Positions 58,814 to 64,000 of a stretch of DNA of 64,000 nt are shown here, piece after piece (the first letter of the stretch is position 1; each line of letters starts with the position of its first letter). The notes under the pieces are model-generated. The model saw only the letters and a list, made by a program, of their open reading frames with translations. It did no database searches and was not told the origin of the DNA. Made by a program: the position numbers and the translations under genes. The stretch is from Amphirosellinia nigrospora. Taxonomy: Eukaryota > Ascomycota > Sordariomycetes > Xylariales > Xylariaceae. The stretch is taken from contig SCHM01000001.1 of the NCBI GenBank assembly GCA_004123355.1, positions 5,014,001 to 5,078,000 of the forward strand, written 5' to 3'.

Positions 58814-61625
58814 ATGCGCGAGCCATCGCCAAATGCCCAGCCCATCTCCCGCTCACCTCGGTCACCTCGCCGCGATGAACGCCCTCGGCATCGAGATGGA
58901 GGCGCCGACAAGTACAGACCTTCACGCGACCACGGACGCGGCCGATCCGGCGACAGAGATGGAGGCCCTCGCCAGCGCACCCCGCCGAAGCTCCCCACGG
59001 AGGAAGAGAAGCAAGCCGCGGCCAAAGCCGAGTACGAGAAGCTACTCAACATGCGATCAGGCGGCGTCTACATACCGCCTGCTAGATTGCGGGCGCTCCA
59101 GGCCCAAATCACCGAAAGACCTCGAAAGAATACCAGCGTTTAGCTTGGGATGCGCTGAAGAAATCTATCAACGGTACCCTTCCCTCCCACCAACCAGCCT
59201 TTATATATACTTACGTTGCCGTAGGGTTGATCAATAAAGTCAATACTGCCAACATCAAGCACATTGTGCCCGAGCTATTCCAAGAGAACCTCATCAGAGG
59301 CAGAGGTAAGATTTCCGACGTTCAGACAATCTCGCTTCTATCTATTCCAACACGCTCTCCTCCACACCCTTGCGAACTCTATAAATCCCACGTTCGGGAT
59401 AGCCGTAACCCCCCAAGTACTAACTTTGGCTTTCAGGGTTGTTTTGTCGTAGTAGTATAATGAAGGCTCAGGCCTCCTCCTTGCCTTTCACACCAGTCCT
59501 AGCCGCGATGGTCGCCATTGTGAACACCAAATACCTGGTGTGGGAGAACTTTTATCAAAACGACTAGTCATGCAATTCAGGAAGTCATTCCGGCGAAACG
59601 ATCGAGCTGTTGCGGGTTCTTCCACGACTTTTCTAGCACATCTCGCAAACCAGCAGGTGATTCACGAGATGGTTGTAGCGCAGATTCTTCTTTTGGTAAG
59701 CATTCTTAGAACCGTTTTCTTCTTGTTCTGGCAAGATGGTGTCCAGAAGCTCCCGAACCCTTCTCAAATTAATTAGTGATAACTAACTCAAAGTGTTACA
59801 GCTTCTACAAAAGCCCACGGATGACAGTGTTGAAATCGCTGTCGGTCTGATGAAGGCAGTCGGCCAGCATTTGGAGGAGATGAGCTCGCCTATAGCGCGA
59901 ATTATTTTCGATCAATTCAGGTCAATTTTGCATGAGGCTGATATCGACAAAAGAACCCAATATAGTAAGTAATTCTCAGAATACCCTCATAATTGTACCC
60001 AAATGGCTGATATGGTGTTATAGTGATTGAGGTGTTATTTCAAGTGCGTAAGGATGGATATAAAGACGATCCAGCCATCAAAGAGGAGCTCGATCTCGTC
60101 GAGGAAGAGGATCAAATTACACATCGGTAAGCTTTTAGTCTTTTTGGAATTGACTGATTACCTGTACACTAACATGATGCAAAGCATTGAATTAGATGCA
60201 AACCTAGATGTTGAGGACGGACTGAACATCTTCAAGTTCGACCCAAACTGGCAAGAAAACGAGGACGCCTACAAGCAGCTCCGCGCTGAAATCCTCGGCG
60301 AGGGTAGCGACGATGAGGACGATGAAGATGAAAGCTCAGAAGAGGAAGAAGATGAGGAAGAGAAGGCTGTAGAAATTAAAGATCAGTCCAATACTGATCT
60401 CGTCAACCTCAGGAAAACAATTTACCTGACGATTATGTCGTCTATGGACCCGGAGGAAAGCGTACATAAGCTTCTAAAAATCAACTTACCAGCCGGCCAG
60501 GAGCAAGAGCTGCCATCCATGGTTGTGGAATGTTGTGCACAGGACAAGGTTTTCACGAAATTTTTCGGGATCATCGGGGAACGTCTAGCTAAGCTCAATA
60601 GGCTATGGACAGATCTGTTCGAGCAGGCTTTCCAGGACAAGTACCAAACTATCCACCGCCACGACACGAACCAATTAAGAAACATCGCCAGGTTTTTTGG
60701 CCATTTATTTGGATCGGACGCTATCCCCTGGCACGCTCTATCAGTCATTCACCTAAATGAAGACGAGACGACTTCCGCTAGCCGAATATTCATCAAAATT
60801 CTATTTCAAGAAATATCTGAAGAACTGGGAATGCCAAAGCTACAAGCTCGCATGAGAGACGAGACAATGCAGCCCAGTTTCGAAGGTCTCTTTCCTCGTG
60901 ACAATGCTCGCAATATCCGTTTCTCGATCAACTACTTCACAAGCATTGGAATGGGTGCACTTACCGAAGAAATGCGAGAGTACCTGGCGAACATGCCTAA
61001 GCCAGCGCTCCCTGCACCGGTCGCGGAAGACGCAGATTCAGACTCTGTGTCCAGTTATTCGTCCTATACTGGGTCATCGTACTCATCACGATCCCGGTCA
61101 AAGACTCCACCACGTCGAGGCCGGTCATATTCTCGAACACCACCGAGAAACACGCGGCCAAGATCGTATAGCCGAAGCATGTCTGGTTCCCGGTCTCGCT
61201 CCTACGGCTCATCACGCAGCTCTCCACGGCGTCGACAGGACTCATATACGCGAAGCCCGCCTCGGCGCGCCAGACCCCAACGGCCCAGTCGAAGCATTTC
61301 TCGCTCCCGTTCGCGGTCTCGGTCATACAGTTCCTCGAGAAGTCCACCGCCACGAGCCAGACGAAATTCTAGCTCCCCGAGATATAGATCCCGCAGTCCG
61401 CTTCCTCGAGACACCGCTAGACCGCGACCTACGAGTCGAGGCCGCAGTTACACACGGTCTATGTCACGCTCGCGGTCACGGTCATTCACACCATCGCGGA
61501 GCCGCAGCCGTACTCCTACCCGCAACGACCGAAGTCCGACACCTAGGCGCACTCAGCCAAAGCGAGATTCATCGCATTCCATCAGCCCACCTCGAAAGAG
61601 GACAAAGTACAATAATCGCGCTTAG
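58814..61625 (+). CDS. CWC22: Pre-mRNA splicing factor CWC22
   Basis: CWC22 joins the spliceosome around activation, is needed for Prp2-driven remodelling, and in animals loads eIF4A3 of the exon junction complex. Six exons: 58814-59173, 59225-59305, 59437-59695, 59802-59964, 60024-60126 and 60185-61625, about 802 residues. The N-terminus is Arg/Ser/Pro-rich. [19 protein letters not shown] leads to the MIF4G domain ([50 protein letters not shown]). An acidic linker ([18 protein letters not shown]) separates it from the MA3 domain ([48 protein letters not shown]). The C-terminus is a long RS domain ([15 protein letters not shown] repeats). Single bases are missing near 59115 (A4 to A3) and 59532 (TT to T), which together restore the frame. 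An upstream start at 58786 is possible. Confidence 0.9.
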
Positions 61626-62489
61626 GGATATTGTATAACTTGTGCCATCCTGTGTATTTTTTATAAGACGACGAAGGTATTCTAGCAAAAGGATATTTTT
61701 TGCTTTGCGTTGTAATCAACTAGGGAGAGCCCACACTATAGTTTAGATCAAGGACAGATTGTTTGTACATCATTGATACCTGGAAGGCTAAAAAACCAAC
61801 ACAATAGCAATCCGAAAGCGCCTGAATTGAGATACTTATATGGTGTTCATTCCCACGTGCACTGTGTACTCGTCTCACAAATTTCCAATATTAATTATCA
61901 AGGTTCCTCAGGTAGTAGTGTTTACATGCAATTCTACAACAATTCAGTCCGACTCTGTCCGGTGCTAATAATTCAGTCCGGTTCTGTGCGGTGTTATTCT
62001 GGTGGTCAAATGCGACGTATAACTACAAATGAATGCTTTCAGTATTTAATTGGCTCATTCCTCCGATATTGACGTATTGTTTGGATTAGTACTGAGATGG
62101 CACTCAAAGGAGAACAGCATGGTCCGGTCATGTACGGTGTTAGTTTGATAGTTAAATATAGCATAAATATTCAATAGATTTCTCTCGAGCCTTTAATATA
62201 GTTTATCCACATGTCAGTTAAACGTCACATTCACATACCATTTCTCATCCGTTTCAAACAGCGTAGCCCAGATCGGCACTGGTTTCACTGACGTCACCAC
62301 CTCTCTCTCACTTGCTCGCTGTTTTCGTACCGCCGTTTCACAAGTCACGCTCGAGTTTGCGATACACCAAAGTGCTTCATACGAAGACGCAGACGTTGGT
62401 CGGCCGGAGCTAGAAAATATATACGTACATACACAGACTCTCCAGTTTGCAACCTCTGTTTTTTTTTTTCCTCGCAGGGGATAAACACA
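61626..62489. other. Intergenic region with a 29-bp duplication
   Basis: No gene is seen. A 29-bp tandem duplication lies at 61941-61998, with a weaker related copy near 62121-62145. The A/T-rich DNA gives way to a CT-rich leader before 62490. Confidence 0.5.
61941..61998. repeat. Two tandem copies of a 29-bp unit
   Basis: Both copies start AATTCAGTCCG and end with GCGGTG/CCGGTG plus TAAT/TATT; they differ at only a few positions. A third, truncated relative (GGTCCGGTCATGTACGGTGT) lies at about 62121-62140. No function is visible. Confidence 0.85.
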
Positions 62490-62960
62490 ATGCCGGCTCT
62501 CACACGCACGGAACTTCTAGCGGCCGCGAAGGCCTTCTGCGATAGCTTCATGCAGGGAAAGCCGCTCGACGAGATCCTGTCACATTTCGCATCGACATCC
62601 GAGTCAGGAGGAGAGGTCATCGTTGTCCACGAACACGGGGTCCCGCAGCTGGCGCCGTTCATCGGACGCGACTTCGTCGGTCTGGACGGCGCGAGGGAGT
62701 ACTTCGAGACGGTGGGGTCGTTGCTGAAGTTTGAGGGTCTCCGCTTTACGGAGTTTGTCGTCGATGCCGAGGGCGGCGGGGATGAGGGGGGCAAGGTCGC
62801 TGCTAGAGGGAAGGCTGGGATTACTTGGAACGAGACGGGCCAGAGCTGGGATGAGACATTCGTCTATGTTCTGCGGTTTGACGAGGGGGGGAAGGTGGTG
62901 AGGTGGGATGTCTGGGCTGATTCTGGCGCCGCGTACCTTGCTAGACGGGGAGAGCTGTGA
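62490..62960 (+). CDS. SnoaL/NTF2-like protein
   Basis: A single-exon, uninterrupted 156-codon frame is preceded by a T-rich leader and starts MPALTRTELLAAAKAFC. The layout is NTF2-like: an N-terminal helix pair (AKAFCDSFMQGKPLDEILSH), strand VIVVHEHGVPQLAPF, a helix around GLDGAREYFETVGSLL, and a curved sheet (LRFTEFVVDAEGG, KAGITWNETGQSWDETFVY, LRFDEGGKVVRWDVWADSG). The pairing of WDETFVYVLRF with VVRWDVW is typical of SnoaL-like proteins in ascomycetes. It is more GC-rich in coding positions than its flanks. Function and substrate are unknown; some relatives sit in secondary-metabolite clusters, but no such cluster is seen here. Confidence 0.85.
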   Translation: MPALTRTELLAAAKAFCDSFMQGKPLDEILSHFASTSESGGEVIVVHEHGVPQLAPFIGRDFVGLDGAREYFETVGSLLKFEGLRFTEFVVDAEGGGDEGGKVAARGKAGITWNETGQSWDETFVYVLRFDEGGKVVRWDVWADSGAAYLARRGEL

Positions 62961-64000
62961 AGAGAGGGTGCGGGAGAGAGTTTGGAAGTTATTTGAAGGG
63001 GAGGCGCAAAGAGAGTAGTCCATGTGGAATTGCTTCTGACATGAGGCCGTTTTGGAGTCGTATGGTATTTTCACTAAGTTAAATGTTGAAACAAGATTGT
63101 CCTGGTAGCTATAAGCCCATACGAGCAATAGTGAGGGGAAATTTTATATTGCTCCTTTTAGGTTTATTGCCGCAACTATCAATATAATATGAAAAAGCTC
63201 ATGTGGGACATCTTTACGTTCTCTGTTAAGGAAATATCATAGACAATGATCGCACAGGACTTGAATATTCGACCTGCATAATACGCCTAACGGCATCCAG
63301 CAGTAAAAATGTCCACCCCTGAACAACTTCTAGTACTACATAAAAAAGACATAATATGTAAGGTGTGACCAATTCTCGTGCTCAAACGATTTAAACGGAG
63401 TTTATATTCAGCTTATAATCTCTCCACGGTCTATAGGGTCTCTAGTTTCTTATTTATCTATACAGTTTAACCTCGCTTTTTCCCTCTGCTCACAGATAGA
63501 TCTCGAGACTTCTCCTTCCTCCGGTAGGGTCTCTGACTGTAGACCACCCAAGACGGGTTCGTATCTTATAATTTGCTCATAGCCAAAGGGCTTTATGTGA
63601 CCCATAGCTCTGTGACTTGTCCGTATGACATATGAGTAGAATGCCCGCGCTCTACTCCATTGGTATCCTAAGGAACATCGACAAATGATCATGTTCAGTT
63701 TCTACTAAGTGAGTTTTTTAATCGCCCCGTCGACACCGGTATTTTTAATTGCCACGTACGAGGCGAATACCTTCTGTGAGACTAACGATATTCCAACTCC
63801 TGACTATAAATCCTATATTACATGTCGCCACTACTGAGCCCGCCAGATTATACCGACTAAAGTAATTATTCTCCGAACCTGGAAAACGCTATGGTTAAGT
63901 AGTAATCGTGAATAGTTCGTTTGACTCACGATATTACGTCAAAATAATCACGAGATGCTCTCGACGTCTTAACTTGCGAGTTAGTTGATATTAACTTACA
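62961..64000. other. AT-rich end of window without recognised genes
   Basis: No open frame with a domain is seen. The window edge cuts this intergenic stretch. Confidence 0.5.

Noticed and set aside
1277-61625. Programmed frameshifting or recoding as the cause of the many frame jumps
   Set aside because: The sites share only homopolymer content. No common slippery heptamer, downstream structure or shifty stop is seen, and ordinary essential genes are affected. Sequencing undercalls are far simpler.
60898-61638. 246-codon plus-strand frame inside CWC22
   Set aside because: It is an out-of-frame reading of the Arg/Ser repeats. The CWC22 frame with MIF4G, MA3 and RS domains is clearly the real one.
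62604-63128. 174-codon minus-strand frame
   Set aside because: It is antisense to the intact SnoaL-like gene and has no domain; it is a shadow of GC-rich coding sequence.

Overview
This window is nuclear DNA of a filamentous ascomycete (Pezizomycotina; a Sordariomycete is my best guess from gene content, not tested). The signs are monocistronic genes on both strands, short GT-AG introns (mostly about 45-75 bp), TACCTA/TAGGTA-rich intergenic DNA, and fungal families such as Stb3, RLP24, CWC22, Gfd2-like and DUF3602. There is no operon structure, no tRNA or rRNA gene that I could recognise, and no intact transposon.

Layout. 0-3.2 kb: 3' end of a DnaJ-type co-chaperone, then a GC-rich MFS transporter. 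4.4-7.8 kb: an NLR-type gene (alpha/beta-hydrolase, NB-ARC, TPR) with near-identical 126-bp TPR units. 9.5-13.1 kb: a small orphan gene and an Stb3-like Sin3-binding protein, both on the minus strand. 16.3-26.0 kb: DNA topoisomerase III (minus), a DUF1295/steroid-reductase-like membrane enzyme, a small conserved protein, a TMEM205-like membrane protein (minus) and Ku80. 27.3-33.6 kb: a Gfd2-like DEDDh protein, the mitochondrial import J-protein Pam18/Tim14 (minus), the 60S biogenesis factor RLP24, and a DUF3602 protein (minus). 33.6-40.9 kb: a gene desert with short repeats and possible relics. 41.0-51.3 kb: a C2H2 regulator, a membrane protein, a bactofilin-like protein, an ING-family PHD protein and an NTF2/SnoaL-like protein. 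53.5-63.0 kb: a BCAS3-like WD40 protein, DPM2 (minus), splicing factor CWC22 and a second SnoaL-like protein.

Most genes are housekeeping or chromatin genes and do not form a pathway. Four pairs are divergent with compact shared promoters: TOP3/DUF1295, TMEM205-like/Ku80, Pam18/RLP24 and DPM2/CWC22.

The strongest window-wide signal is that about 16 of 22 genes are interrupted by tiny frameshifts. Nearly all can be explained by one or two missing bases, usually inside a homopolymer. When the inferred missing bases are added to the inferred exons, each gene's total length becomes a multiple of three. Essential genes (RLP24, Pam18, CWC22) are hit along with the accessory ones. This points to homopolymer undercalling in the assembly and not to pseudogenes. 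Coordinates below give the outer CDS limits; exon limits are in the text and were derived by hand from splice signals and reading-frame continuity.
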